Source of the DNA: Rhinopithecus roxellana
Lineage: Eukaryota > Chordata > Mammalia > Primates > Cercopithecidae
Assembly (NCBI RefSeq): GCF_007565055.1
Contig: NC_044565.1
Coordinates: 43,866,211-43,930,210, forward strand
Reading direction: 5' to 3'
DNA length: 64,000 nt
Shown one piece after another: positions 10,909 to 23,640 of this stretch; the first letter of the stretch is position 1; each line of letters begins with the position of its first letter. The position numbers and the translations under genes are program-made. The notes under the pieces were generated by a model. That model had not been told where the DNA came from. It saw only the letters and a list, made by a program, of their open reading frames with translations, and did no database searches.

Positions 10909-10968
10909 TCTTTATTAAGCATGTTAGATATTTACAGGTCTTTATTAAGCATGTTAGATATTTACAGG
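10909..10968. repeat. Exact 30-bp tandem duplication
   Basis: The unit TCTTTATTAAGCATG...TTTACAGG at 10909-10938 is repeated without a mismatch at 10939-10968. Perfect identity in non-coding DNA suggests a recent event. Confidence 0.97.
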
Positions 10969-12410
10969 TAGCAGACATTTTATTCAAGTTTTACGTTTGT
11001 CCTTCTTGTGTCCAAGAGTGTGATGACTGTTTCCTGAGGTCTTGGAGGAACCATGCATGTGGACTGCAGGTTAGAACCTATAGCAGCTCATCTGATATCT
11101 AGGAATTTTTTTTGATGCTTTCTAGGGTTGGAATCTCATAACGTCCTCTCTCCTTGAAGAAAGATTTTTGGTAACTTTTCAAGGGATAATGGGAAAAAAG
11201 AAAAGAAAACATATTTAAAAGGGCACATTGGATTAATTTTTCTCAACCTTGAATATATCAAAAGATTTTCATTTTCTCCTTTTAATTTGGTTGGTTAGCT
11301 ATGACCTCATTGTTGTCTGACATCAAGTATTGCTGTTCAAAAAGCCAATTACATCCTGAGAAGACAACATGAAATGACTGGTCAATAAAGCAGGACACAG
11401 GCTTAATTGCTACCTCTAATTTGTTATATCTGTGAAGAGCCAGCTTAGCTTTTGAGCTCCTGGTATAATCAACCAAGGCCTCTGTTGTAACTGTATGTCA
11501 ATTCAACTTCTTTATCTGCCAGATATACAGCTTGCATTCCCTCTCAGGTGATGTTTTATGACGGTATGCCCCCATAAACTTCCTGCATGCAAATCTACAC
11601 ATGAGAGTCTTTCTTAGAGCACCTGACCGAAGACAGTCCCAAGAGAGGATCAAGAAAACAGATCCTAAATTAGAGTGTTGAATCATCATTAAATGGTAGG
11701 TAACATCACTGGTGGTAGATGGAGTACAGATAGGCTCTGGCACACTCTGGTGATGCAGTTGTAAAGACTTTCACCGGTGGTGACCTGGCATAGAAAATCA
11801 GGAAAGGAATTAATTGGCAGATGCAATATTTTAGGATCTCAAGAGGTTCAGAGTAAGTAGTAATTGTAATTACCACAGAATCTTATGATTGTTGAATACA
11901 AGAGATGATGAAATATGAAGTGATGAATCACCGATTTAATGTAAAATATAAAAGTCAGAAGGGCTCCTTTTTAGCATATGAAAGGATGCTTATTTCTTGC
12001 AGCCAGAGGACAGAAAAGACTGAAGGACTTAATTTTAAAAGATAGTAAAACTCCAGAGAAGGTAAACTCAATCTGGCAAGTTTTCTGTGCTCTGACCTTG
12101 TCTGGAAAGCAGAAGGAACTTGAGCCTTAGGATAGGAAAAATGGGTTGATGCTTTTAAGGCTGTTGAAACTCCATGTCTCCCTGCATCCTCTGAGTCTGC
12201 TGAAGTGTCTTGCTTCTCATTGTTAAATGCCAGAACTTCACAGTAGCTTAAATACAATGCAGAGACTCTGTCTTACAAGGCAAGGTGCCCTTCTCCTCTC
12301 CTGTACTTATCTTCTGTCTCTACTTGCCACCAGACCAATGACTAGGGTGAAAGTGCATAACTCATATGGAAAAGTTCTGAGCTTTCCAGGGGATAAAAGG
12401 GACTAACATT
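10969..12410. other. Unrecognised sequence, possibly decayed ERVL interior
   Basis: No intact gene. Since an ERVL pol remnant begins near 12840, part of this stretch may be its 5' LTR or gag region, but I cannot match it. Open frames on the minus strand at 11282-11476, 11498-11743 and 11955-12257 have no recognised domains. Confidence 0.35.
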
Positions 12411-12420
12411 GAAAGATCTG

Positions 12421-12715
12421 GGCCTGGCGAGGTGGCACATACCTGTAATCGCAGCACTTTGGGAGGCCGAGGCAGGCAGATCACGAGGTCAGGAGATGGA
12501 GACCATCCTGGCTAATGTGGTGAAACCCCATCTCTACTAAAAATACAAAAAAATTAGCCGGGCGTGGTAGGGGGGACCTGTAGTCCCAGCTACTCAGGAG
12601 GCTGAGGCAGGAGAATGGCATGAACCTGGAGGCGGAGCTTGCAGTGAGCCAAGATTGCACCACTACACTCCAGCCTGGGCGACAGAGCAAGACTCCATCT
12701 CAACAACAACAAAAA
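12421..12715 (+). mobile_element. AluY with exact target duplication
   Basis: Full-length Alu from GGCCTGGCGAGG to a CAACAACAACAAAAA tail. GAGACCATCCTGGCTAATGTGG is Y-like. The 10-bp target duplication GAAAGATCTG is at 12411-12420 and 12716-12725. It interrupts sequence just upstream of the ERVL remnant. Confidence 0.95.
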
Positions 12716-12839
12716 GAAAGATCTGAAGGAGCTGGCCAAGATACATTGGCAAGATCCAAGGAAGTATTTTTTGACTGGATCCTGAGAAGGCTGGTTCAAG
12801 GAGGACAATAAAAAGTTGGACGAGAGAGTTTATTGATTT

Positions 12840-14640
12840 AGGAATACTTTTCTTTGTCAAGGGATTTTATACCGTAGCAAGGACCATATGAGATAACACT
12901 TCTATACTATTTGATAGGCATTTTGCAAAAAACTGTAGTCCACAATGAGTAAATTAAAAATGACAGAGCTCCATAGATGATACAATATGGATTCAAAGGC
13001 TAAGATAAATAAACTTGCTAGAGTAGATATATTAGGAAAATCCAGAAAAACTCCTGCCAACCATATTATGTGGGAAGGTCAGTTCAAATAGGATAGACAA
13101 CAGTACATATTTACATGCTTGCCTTGGGGCTATATTAACTCTTCATCCTCTAATATGGTCCAATGATCTGGATGAGCAAGAAGTCACAAGTATATTCAAG
13201 TCATTGGTAGTATATATGTGCCCCAGAAAGTGAGAGAAAAAACCTATTGAGGTTCAGAGACCTATCACATTAGTGAAGTTTGTAGCAATTGATTGATCTG
13301 GAAAATGTTAGGACATCCTCTCCAACATAAATACAAATTACTACACTTTCCAGACCCTACCACTAAGAGAAAAGCACAACACCCATTAAACCTCTTTAAA
13401 TCGGAGAGACAGCTCATTCCACACTTTGGTAGAATACTTATCTACCAAGTAACACAGACGGCTTCCAGCTTTGAGTGTGGCTTACAGAAGAAAAGGACTC
13501 TACAGAAGTTTTAGACTCTCCTGCAATTAGCCCTGCTATCTGGGCCATATGACCCAGCAAACCCTACAGTATTAGAGGTATCTGTGGTGAGAAAAGTTGC
13601 CATGTGGAGTTGATAGCAAACCCCAATAAAAGCATTACAACTTAGATACCTATAACATCTATAAGAGATACGGATGCACCATTCACAGCTCCTGGCATGC
13701 AAATGTTTCCTGGCAGAGATGGAGTGCTTGTCCATGGGAGATTAGGCCACTAGTCAGCTTGAACTGCCCACCATGAGCTGGGTCAAGGTTAGATCGGCTT
13801 ACTAGCAATCCATTGTAGGATGGAAATGTTGCATCCAGAATCAACTACAAATAGCTAGGCAGAGGAGCTGAAAGAGTGGGAATTGGTTGTATAATACACC
13901 ACCTAGAAGTTACCAGATTGATTGCATTATGCAATGGCTCAGTTGTATCATCAGTGTCACCAGCTTGGAGCTAATGCTCTAGGAGGATGGAGTGCCATTC
14001 TCTAAGCCATAGTGTGGAAATCAACAATTTTTATGTAATGATGCACTCCCCATAGATAGGAGACACCTGGATCCATGAAGCAGCAGTATCCCTGCTTACT
14101 ATCATTCCCAGGAACCCACTTGAGGAACTTGTGCTGCTATTCCCCACAACTTCAGGCATGTCTGAGATCTGGGCTCCCAGAGAAACAATGCTTTTGCCAG
14201 GGAACATAGCAATAGTACCGTCAGACTTGTTTATGGCTGCCACCTGGTCACTTCAGATTCCTTGGGCTAGGAGAACAGCAGGCAAGGAAATGTGTCCTGG
14301 CCATAAGGAGGAGGTAGGTCTTCAGTCACACATTGGGTATAGGGAAGAATGTTTGTCACCTAGGTGATCCACTGAGTCTCTCTTGATACTCCCTTGCTTA
14401 TATTTATGCTAAATAGAAAAATGCAGAAGCCATGGACTAAGAAGGTGATGAAGACCAGGGGCTCAGATCCCTCAGGGATGATGGTCTGGATCATCCCATT
14501 ATCACTTAAACCAGGAGAGGTGCTAGCTGTGGTTGAGGAGAAGACAGCATCTTAGTGCAGAAGGGGAATAATGAGTATCAGTTGCAGCTCCAAGAAAATT
14601 GTAACAGAGGGGGTTTAGTTAGTCCTAGTCACCTTCCTCA
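12840..14640 (+). pseudogene. ERVL endogenous retrovirus pol remnant with dUTPase-like segment
   Basis: In plus orientation the order of segments follows the ERVL pol gene. RT palm/thumb: GATGAGCAAGAAGTCAC near 13170, then the thumb/connection around 13300-13510 with FPDPTTKRKAQHPLNLF and TASSFECG. Further downstream: GGGCCATATGACCCAGCAAA near 13540. A segment near 14140-14300 reads IWAPRETMLLPGNIAIVP, like the ERVL dUTPase domain. An ERVL pol with a 3' dUTPase is established for HERV-L. Many stops and frameshifts are present. The stretch that would carry the RT YxDD box, just before 13170, appears to be missing. It is a dead copy that encodes nothing. Confidence 0.8.
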
Positions 14641-15177
14641 TAGGTTTTTCCAGGCAAGAGGATGACCAGAATTCTAGAGAAGATATTCCTAGATGGGGTA
14701 CACTTATTATATGAAAGTAAGTGAATCTTAGCAACATAAACATGGATAGTAGTGGATGATATGGTGTGTATACCAGACTCCTCTGGCAAGAGTAAGGCAC
14801 TGATTCTCCCAGCTGCCAGAGTGTTGCCTGTTGACTAATCACAGCTGAATTCCTCCCTGAGCATTCTCCTCAGCCTTAGGTAGCTGACTCATACAGCGTT
14901 ATAACCCCCCTTAGGTGAACTGAAGCTTTTATACCATGACTGGTGAATGCAGGAGTACAGAGCCCTTGTTCAAATTTGGGAAATCTTCGACGAGTTATTT
15001 CAGCTCCAGAGCTCCCCACGAGTGAGGCTGAAGCTTCTGTTCTGCACCCCAGTTCAGCTTTCTCCATAGCCCAGTCGTGGTTTTGTCACTCCATCATAGA
15101 TAAACAATCCTCAATCCACCTTTGGGATGCAAATTTCCATCTCAGTGTCTGTCTACTGGGGATCCCAACCTAAGACA
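14641..15177 (+). mobile_element. Possible ERVL 3' LTR or LTR-flank remnant
   Basis: It lies directly downstream of the ERVL pol remnant and ends in CTACTGGGGATCCCAACCTAAGACA, a phrase like the ends of some ERVL-group LTRs. I could not define a TG start or a target duplication, so the limits are approximate. Confidence 0.35.
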
Positions 15178-17879
15178 GAATATCGAACAAATGGAAAGGC
15201 GTACTATGTTTTCTTAATGAAAAGATTTAACATTATTTTTAAGTTTAATGCTGACCCAATAAAAATTTGGATAAATTTATATTTAATTAGACAGGGCAGT
15301 TCAAAAGTTCATGTCAAAAAAGAAATAAGCAAGAATAGCCAGGATTATGCAAAGATGAGGTTGGTTGATTCAGATCATCCTATATGTCAGAATATCTACT
15401 TTCTCTGACTTCACAACTGTTAAACGATCATTTGTAGAAAAGTACTTTTTCTTCACAATCTGTTTTTAAATCACATTTGTCTCATATTGGGCCAGAATAG
15501 ACAGATATAACCAGACAAAATATCAATGACAGGGAATTTTTATAGTGTAGTGAAATTATGAAAGAATTTATCACCAAGATGTTTGATATCAAATTTGTGC
15601 CCTTATTACCACTGAACTCAATCTAGTGTGCTGTACATTTTATAAGCTTATAGCATAAACATATTTGTGGCTGAGAATTGATTTATTAATACTAATTTTT
15701 TGCTCACAGTAATATGTTCTACAATGTTAAAATAGTTACATAAAATACACTGAATGGAGCCTCCATCATTAAGTTTAAGGAAAATATTAAGATGATCAAC
15801 ATCTGAAGCAAAGGTTTATGCAGCTCATCTGTACAGAAATTCAATTAGTAATTTTTTTATGGTATATATTTTCCTGTTTTATAGTAGCAGTAATAACCTT
15901 TAAGTCATCTGTAAATGGCCGAAAATATCTGACCTGTAAGCTCAGCTGAGAATGTACAGACTGTAACCTAATTTTGCTGTTTGATAATATTGATGGTTAC
16001 TTTCTATGAATTTCTTCACAGTGAAAAATGAATATTTGTTACATAGAAGACTGTCTACAATTCTATGGTATTTCAGACAGGATATTTCAGATGAGAATTT
16101 TGACTCATCACTAAAATGTTACTGGGAGTAAAACAATCACTATTTGTAATTGTTGTACAAGTTCCTTACACTCTTTTAATGCAAATATAATGTGACTATT
16201 TCAATAAAATCAGTTGATAATGTGAGATAATTAATCTTTATAAGGCATGAAAGTTTCTTATTACTTCTAAAAAGTTAAGCCATCTTTTCCTTTGCCTCCC
16301 TCACTTCATATCCATTACTGAGACAGTTTGGAAAAAGATTGGAATGAACTTACAAATCAATAGCTGCTCCAGCTGGAAAATCAGCACCTCTGTAGATATC
16401 CTTGTGGGTGAAACTTTAAGAGTAAACTTTTTCTAGGGTGACGACTTTGACACCTCTATGCTGCTTTTTCTGTTCGAGGGTAGTATTATGCTTTGTGTCA
16501 ATCCGGTATTTCTTAGTACCCCATAACTTTGTTTCATTTATTGTCACTAATTCTTAACCAAGATTCTGCTTCAACCAAAAGAACTGATGGACTTCTGACT
16601 TCATTTGATGCTAATTACCACCTCAGTGGTTCCCTTAACTGTCCCTGTTTGTGTTCAAATACATCGCTGCTTTCAAGAGGCAACTCCCAATTTATCTTCT
16701 TCCCACAAGACCTGCTTTAATTTTACCTTTTTAACAGCCTCCATACATTTTTTTTCTTCTTTGCTCACATTTACATAGAATAAAGTTATGTAGAGTTGAG
16801 TTCTACGTAACTCAATGCTTCATGTTTTATCCATCCCACTTAAATGTAAGGAACATTATATAGTGTTTCCTTTTATCCATCTAAATAACACAGTTATTTG
16901 CGCTGTAGTTACTTAATACATACTGTTTAATTATGTATTTTTTTCTAGAGATAATTTTTACTCTTCAGTATTGATTTTCTGTACGTTGAGCTGAAATGGA
17001 TTAAAGATAAAATCAAATAATTGTAAATTTCAGCTTGTTGAATAGGGTTAACCATAAACGGATCGTGATTATTTTTAGCTACTCTGGCTTTACTGTCTGA
17101 TCTCCCAGTGTGTTTCCCTAAACTCTTGCATTTTCAACGGCAGTTTGTGTCAGTGCACAAGATTTAAATGCTATATCAAAATAACAGCAAATGAAAAATA
17201 AGTGTAGTTGGCTTTGCAAATAGTTTTGTTACCATGTTTCTTTAAATTGAAGTAATTGTTAAATTTAGGACAGCAGATGAGCTAAATATAAAATGAAAAG
17301 CAATATGCTAGCTAGTGGAGTTGTGCAAGGAGGCAGCAGTATTCACTGTGGCTTATTCAAACCAAATCACTTGATGCTCAATCTCATAAGAAAATGGAGA
17401 CAGTGATCTAGGGAGTGTGGTTAAAGTGGCTGCTGCTGTGTGGGGAGTGCAGTTCTGGAACTTTAAAAGCCCGTTGACTACAACTAGTACATGTTCAAAC
17501 ACATTTGTTGAATAAATAATTGAATGAAAATGAATAAATACATGATCTTTGTAGGTTTTGTTTCTCAGAGTGTCAACTGTGTCAGAGAAAACGGGCAAAC
17601 ATCTGCAATAATACAAGCTTAACGTTGAAAACCACATTTTAAAACATTAGCAGGCAGGTCAAAGCACACTGAACAACATTAAGAACAAATGTGCATGTAG
17701 CACCTTTTCTGTCATCATGTAATCTCTGTGCAATGTATAAATATGACTATCTGCTCTCCCTTGAGAAAAATAATAACCAGTAATTTCCTAATGCAGAAAT
17801 CAATTTTGTTCTCCTGCTCTCTTCTGCCTTCTTTTTTTTCACATTCCAAAAATTTCACTTAAAAGATCATTTGTATATA
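15178..17879. other. Single-copy sequence
   Basis: 2.7 kb without a recognised transposon, apart from a possible L2-like tail near 17490-17550 (ACATTTGTTGAATAAATAATTGAATGAA). Open frames here (16529-16720 +, 17353-17637 -) lack motifs and exon borders. Confidence 0.5.
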
Positions 17880-18450
17880 AAAAATGAAATCAGTATGTTA
17901 AAGAGATAATCTGCACTTCCATGTTCATTGCAGCACTATTCCGAGCAGCCAAGATAGGGAAACAATTTGAGTATCCATCAGTGGATGAATGGATAAAGTA
18001 AGTGTGGCATATATACACAAGGGAATACTATTCAGTCTTTAAAAATAAGGAAATCCTGTCATTTGCAACAACATAGATGGATCTGGAGGAAATTGCATTA
18101 AGTGAAATAAACCAGGCACACAAAGACAAATACACAGCATGATCTCACTTAAATGTGGAGTCTTAAACAGTAGACTTCATAAAAGCAGAGGGTACACTGG
18201 TTGTCCCAGGGGCTGGGAAAATGTTGGTCAACAACATAAAATTTCAGTCAGGTAGCAGAAATAAGTTCAAGAGATCTAGCCTTGTTACTATACTTAATTT
18301 TTGCAAATTGTTAAGAGAGTAGATTTGAAGTATTCTCAGCACCAAAAAATGATAAATACGTGAGATCATAATAAGTTAACTAGCTCAATTTAGCCATTCT
18401 ACATTGTATACATATTGATTTCAAAACAACATGTAAATAATAAATATGTA
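17880..18450 (+). mobile_element. Older L1 (L1MA/L1PB-like) 3' end, split by another L1
   Basis: Begins in ORF2 (ATGTTCATTGCAGCACTATTCC, GGATGAATGGATAAAG, ATACTATTCAGTC) and runs through a 3' UTR with TAGCTCAATTTAGCCATTCTAC and ATGTAAATAATAAATATGTACAA. It stops at 18450, where a minus-strand L1 tail begins, and resumes at 25453. Confidence 0.9.
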
Positions 18451-20682
18451 CAAGTTTTTTAAGTTTCCACTTTTATTTTAGATTCAGGGCATATACATGC
18501 AAGCTTATTACAAGGGTATATTACATGATGTGGAGGTTTGGCCTTCTGTTGATCCTGTCACTCAGATAGTGAACATACTACCCAATAGAATGTTTTTCAG
18601 CCCTTGTCCCCATCTCTCCCTACTTTCCTCTTTACTTCCCTCCTTTTAGAGTCCCCAGTGTCTATTGTCCTCATCATTCTGGCTGTGTGTACCCAAGATT
18701 CAGCTCCCACTTACAAGTAAGAAATGGGGTATTTGGTTTTGCATTTCTGTGTTAATTTGCTTAGGATAATGGCCTCCATCTGCATCCATGTTGTTGCAAA
18801 GGGCATGATTTTATTCTTTTTTATGGCTGCATAGTATTTCATAGTGTACATGTACCATATTTTCTTTGTTCACTCTACCGTTGATGGGCACCTAGATTGA
18901 TTCCATGTCTTTACTATTGATTCCATGTCTTTGGTGTGATGAACACATAAGTCCATGTGTCTTTTTGGTAGAATGATTTATTTTTCCTTTGGGTTTCTAC
19001 CCAGTAATGGGATTCCTGGGTCAAATGGCAGCTCTATTTTTAGTTATTTAAGAAATCTTCAAACTGATTTTCACAGTGGCTGAAGTTATTTACAGTCCCA
19101 CCAGCAGCATAAAAGCGTTCCTTTCTCCATAGCCTCACCAGCATGTGTTAACTTTTTGACTTTTTATTAATAGCTGAACCAAAGATGTGAAATGGTATCT
19201 CATTGTGGTTCTGATTTGTATTTCCCTAATGATTAGTGATGCTGGGCATTTTTTACATGTTTGTTAGCTGCTTGTATGTCTTCTTTTAAAAAGTGTCTGT
19301 TCATGTCCTTTGCCCACTTTTGAATAGAGTTATTCGTTTTCTTCTTGTTGATTTTTTAAAGTTACTTATAGATTCTGGGTATTAGCCCTTTGTTGAATTC
19401 ATAGTTTATGAATATTTTCTCCCATTCTGTAGGTTGTCTGTTTAATCTGTTGATAGTTTCTTCTGTGAAGAAGCTCTTTACTTTAATTGGATCCCACTTG
19501 TCAATTTTTTTGTTGTTGTTGTTGCAATTGCTTTTGAGGACCTGCTCATAAATTATTTGTCAAGGTTGATGTTCAGAAGAATATTTCCTAGGTTTTCTTC
19601 TAGTATTTTTAGAGTTTCAAGTCTTACATTTAAGTCTTTAATTGATCTGGAGTGAATTTTCATATATATAGAGTGGTAGGTCGGGGTCCAGTTTTGTTCT
19701 TCTGCAAAGGGATAGTCAGTTTTCCCAGCACCATTTACTGAATAGGGAATCCTTTATACATTGCTTATTTTTGTTAATCTTGTTGAACATCAGTTGATTG
19801 TAGATATGGTGCTTTATTTCTGAGTTCTTGATTCTTTCCTTTGGTCTCTGTATCTATTTTTGGAATCAGCACCATGCTGTTTTGTTTAGCGTAGCCTCAT
19901 AGTATAGTTTGAAGTTGGGTAATGTGATGCCCCTGGTTTTGTTCTTTATGCTCAAGATTGCTTTGGCTATTCCATCACTTTTTTGGTTCCAAATAAATTT
20001 TAAAATAATTTTTTCTAATTATTTGAAAAATGACATTGGTGATTTGATAAGAATAGCATTTAATGTATAGATTGCTTTGGGCAGCATAAATATTTTAACA
20101 ATACTAATTTTTCCAATTCATGAATGTGGATTGTTTTTCCATTTGTTTGTGTTGTTTCTGATTTCTTTCAGCAGTGCTTTGTAGTTCTCCTTGTAGAGAT
20201 CTTTCACCTCCTGAGTTAGCTGTCTTTCCAAGTATTTTATTATTTTTGTAGCTATTGTAAATGAGATTGTGTTCTTGATTTGACTTTCAGCTTGAATGTT
20301 TTGCATGTAAAAAATGCACTAATATTTGTAGTTTGATTTTGTATCTTGAAATTTTACTGAAGTGATTTCTCAGGTCTAGGAGCGTTTTGGTGGAGTTTTC
20401 GGGCATTCTATGTATAGAATCATTTCATCAGTGAAGACAGATAATTTGATTTCCTCTTTTCACTTTGGATGTCTTTTATTTCTTTCTCTTGCCCGATTGC
20501 TCTGGCTAGGGTTTCCAATAATATGTTGAATAGGAGTAGTGAGATTAGGCATTCTTGTCTTATTCCAGTTCTTAAGGAGATGTTATCAATTTTTGCCTGT
20601 TCAGTATGAGGTTGGCTATAGGTATGTGACAGATGGCTCTTATTATTTTGAGGCATGTTTCTTTGATGCCTAGTTTGTTGAG

Positions 20683-20704
20683 GGTTTTTTTTTTTTTTTT
20701 TTTT
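20683..20704. repeat. T22 homopolymer in L1 ORF2
   Basis: An uninterrupted T run in what would be coding sequence on the opposite strand. Expanded relative to the short T runs normally found here in L1. Confidence 0.9.
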
Positions 20705-21143
20705 AATCATAAAGATATGTTGGATGTTATGGAAAGCTTTTGTGTGTGTGTCTATTGAGATGATCATATGGTTCTATTTTTAGTTCTGTTTATGTGGTGA
20801 ATTGCATTTATTGGTTTGCATATGTTGAACCAACTTTGCATTACAGAAATAAAGCTCATCCAATAGTGGTGAATTAACTTTTTGATGTGCTGCTGGATTT
20901 AGTTTGCTAGTATTTTGTTGAGGATTTTCTTATCTTTGTTCATTAGGGATATTGGCCTGTAGTTTTCTTCTTTCATTGTGTCTTTGCTGGAGTTTGGAAT
21001 CAAGATAATACTACTTTCATAGAATAGGTTAAGAATAAATTTCTCCTTCTCATTTTTTTTTTTAGAATATTTTCAGTAGGTTTGGTAGTAGCTATTTTTT
21101 GTATGTCTCATAGAATTTGGCTGGGAATCCATATGGTCCAGGG

Positions 21144-21144
<1 letters not shown>

Positions 21145-21174
<30 letters not shown>
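21145..21174. repeat. T30 homopolymer in L1 ORF2
   Basis: Thirty consecutive T after GGTCCAGGGC. The position corresponds to the ordinary short T run in the antisense ORF2 of old L1s. Likely length-polymorphic. Confidence 0.95.
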
Positions 21175-22609
21175 CTTGATTGGTAGGTTTTTCTGTTACT
21201 GCTTAAATTTTGGAACTTGTTATTGATCTGTTCAGGGTTTCAATTTTTTCCTGATTCAATCTTGGGAAGTTGTATGTTTCCGGGAATTTACCCATTCTTC
21301 TAGATTTTCTCATTTGTGTGTATAGAAGTGTTCACAGAAGTCTCTGAGAATATTTTGTATTTCTGTGGGATCAGTTCTAATGTCATATTAATCATTTCTG
21401 GTTGTATTAATTTGGATCTTCTCTGATTTTTTCTTTGTTAATCTAGTTAGCAGCCTATGGATCTTATTTATCCTTTCAGAAAAGCAACTTTTCATTTTTT
21501 ATCAATCCTTTGTATGGTTTTTTGAATCTCAATTTCATTTAGCTCTGATTTTAGCTATTTTGTTTCTTCTGCTAGCTTTGGGATTAGTTTGTTCTTGTTC
21601 CTTTAGGTGCAATATTACATCATTAATTTTAAATATTTCTGACTTCCTGATGTAGACATTTAGTGCTATGAACTTTTCTCTTAACACTGCTTTCCCCATA
21701 TCCCAGAGATTTTGGAATGTTATTTCTCTGTTTTCATTTGTTTCAAATTTTTTAAAATTTCTGCCTTAATTCAGTTATTTATTCAAAAGTCATTCAGGAG
21801 CAAGTTGTTTAATTTCTGTTATTGTGTGGTTTTGAGAGATCCTCTTGGTATTAATTTCTATTTTGATTCCACTGTTGTCTGAGTATATGCTTGGTATAAT
21901 TTTGACTTTTTTGAATTTATCAAGGTTGGCTTTATGGTTGAGCATGTGGTTTATCTTAGACTATGTACTATGTGCAAACAAGAATAATGTATATTTTGTA
22001 AGTGGTTGTTGGGTGGAGTATTCTGTATATGTCTATTAGGTCCAATTAGTCAAGTCAATTATTCCAGAATTTCTTTGTTAGTTTTCTGCCTTGGTGATCT
22101 GTCTAACTCTGTTAGTGGGGTGCTAATGTTCTCCACTATTATTGTCTGGCTGTGTCAGTCTTTTTATAGGTCTAGAAGTACTTGTCTTGTGGATTTGGGT
22201 GCTCCAATATTGGGTGCATATATTTAGGAAAGTTAAATTCTTCTTGTTGAATTGAACCCTTTACCATTATGTAACAACCTTCTTTGTCCCTTTATTTTTT
22301 TATACTATTGTTAAAGTCTGTTTTATCTGATACAAGAATAGCAACCCCTGCTCTACTTCGTCTGCTTTGTTTTCTATTTGTGTAATTGATCTTTAAGCCT
22401 ATGGGTGTCTTACATGTGAGATAGGTCTCTAGAAAACAGCACAAGTTTAGGCCTTGATTTTTATCCAAATTGCTACTCTGTGTCTATTAAGTGGGGCATT
22501 TACATTCAAGGCTAATATTGATATATGAGGTTTTGTTTCTGTTGTGGTGGTGTTAATTGGTTGCATTGTAGTCTCAGTTGTGTTGTTTTATTAATAGGGT
22601 CTGTGGCAT

Positions 22610-23640
22610 ATGTACTTACACTTATTTTATTTTTTTGGTAGCAGGTATCTTTCTTTTGTTTCCATGTTTAAAATTGCCTTAAGCTTCTCTTGTAAGGCTG
22701 GTCTCATGGTAGCAAATTCCCTTAGTGACTGCTTGTCTGGGAAATATTTTCTTTTTCCTTCACTTATAAAGCTTAGCTAGGCCAGATATGAAATTCTTGT
22801 TAGAATTTATTTTCTATGAGAATGCTAAAAATAGGCCTCTACTCCCTTCTTACTTGTAAGGTTTCTGCTGAGAAATCCACTGTTAGTCTAATGGGATTCC
22901 CTTTTTACACTATGTAACCCTTTCTCTAGCTGCCTTTAAGCTTATTCCTTTTGTGTTGACCTTGGAAAATCTGATGACTCTGTGCTTTAAATGTTTATCT
23001 TGTGGAGTAGCTTGCAGGGGTTCTCTGATTTAATTGTATTTTCATGTTGACTTCTATTGTGAGATTGGGAAAATTTTCATGGACTATATCCTCAAATATG
23101 TTTTCCAAGTTGCTTACTCTCTCTTTTTCTCTGTCAGGAATGCCAGTGAGGCATAGAATTGATTGATTTAAATATCCCATAACTTTCAGATGCTTTGTTC
23201 ATTTTTTAAAATCGTTTTTTCTTTTTCTTTTGTCTGACTGGATTGTTTTAATGGACCAATCTACGAGCTCTGATTTTTTTTTTCCTTCTGTTTGGTCTAA
23301 TCTTTTGCAAGGGCTTCTAATTATGTTTTGCAATTTTTGTAGTTAATTTTTCAATTCCATAGGTTTACTTTGCTTTTTTCTTAGTGTGGCCGTGTCATCT
23401 TTTAAATGTTGAATCTTTTTCTGGGTTCATTAAATTGGCTTTCAACTTTCTCTTGGATCTTGTTGAGCTTCCTTGTCATCTAGATTCTGAATTCTATTAT
23501 TGTCATTTCAGACATTTCAATCTGGTTAGGATTCATTGTTATAGGGTAAGTGTGAACCTTTAAAGATAATGAAACACTCTGGCTTTTTGAATTACTGGAG
23601 TTCTTTTGAATTAGCTGATTTCTTATCTGAGGGAGCTGGT
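22610..23640 (-). pseudogene. Decayed L1 ORF1 (RNA-binding protein)
   Basis: Approximate limits. The clearest part is 22995-23180, where the minus strand reads LTGIPDREKERVSNLENIF and IQLNQRTPA, the RRM/C-terminal region of L1 ORF1. The coiled-coil N-terminal part toward 23640 is not intact. Confidence 0.75.

Larger units (their letters stand above)
18711..22535 (-). pseudogene. Decayed L1 ORF2 (endonuclease/reverse transcriptase)
   Basis: About 3.83 kb, close to the usual length of L1 ORF2. The 5' end near 22535 is placed from ATTTACATTCAAGGCTAATATTG, which is antisense to the ORF2 start region. The end is the stop at 18711-18713. The reading frame is broken many times. Only pieces are open, such as 20420-20767, which holds an RT-palm remnant (ISLRTGIRQECLISLLLFN). 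There are A-runs of 22 and 30 on the coding strand. The protein would nick and reverse transcribe L1 RNA, but this copy cannot encode it. Confidence 0.85.
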
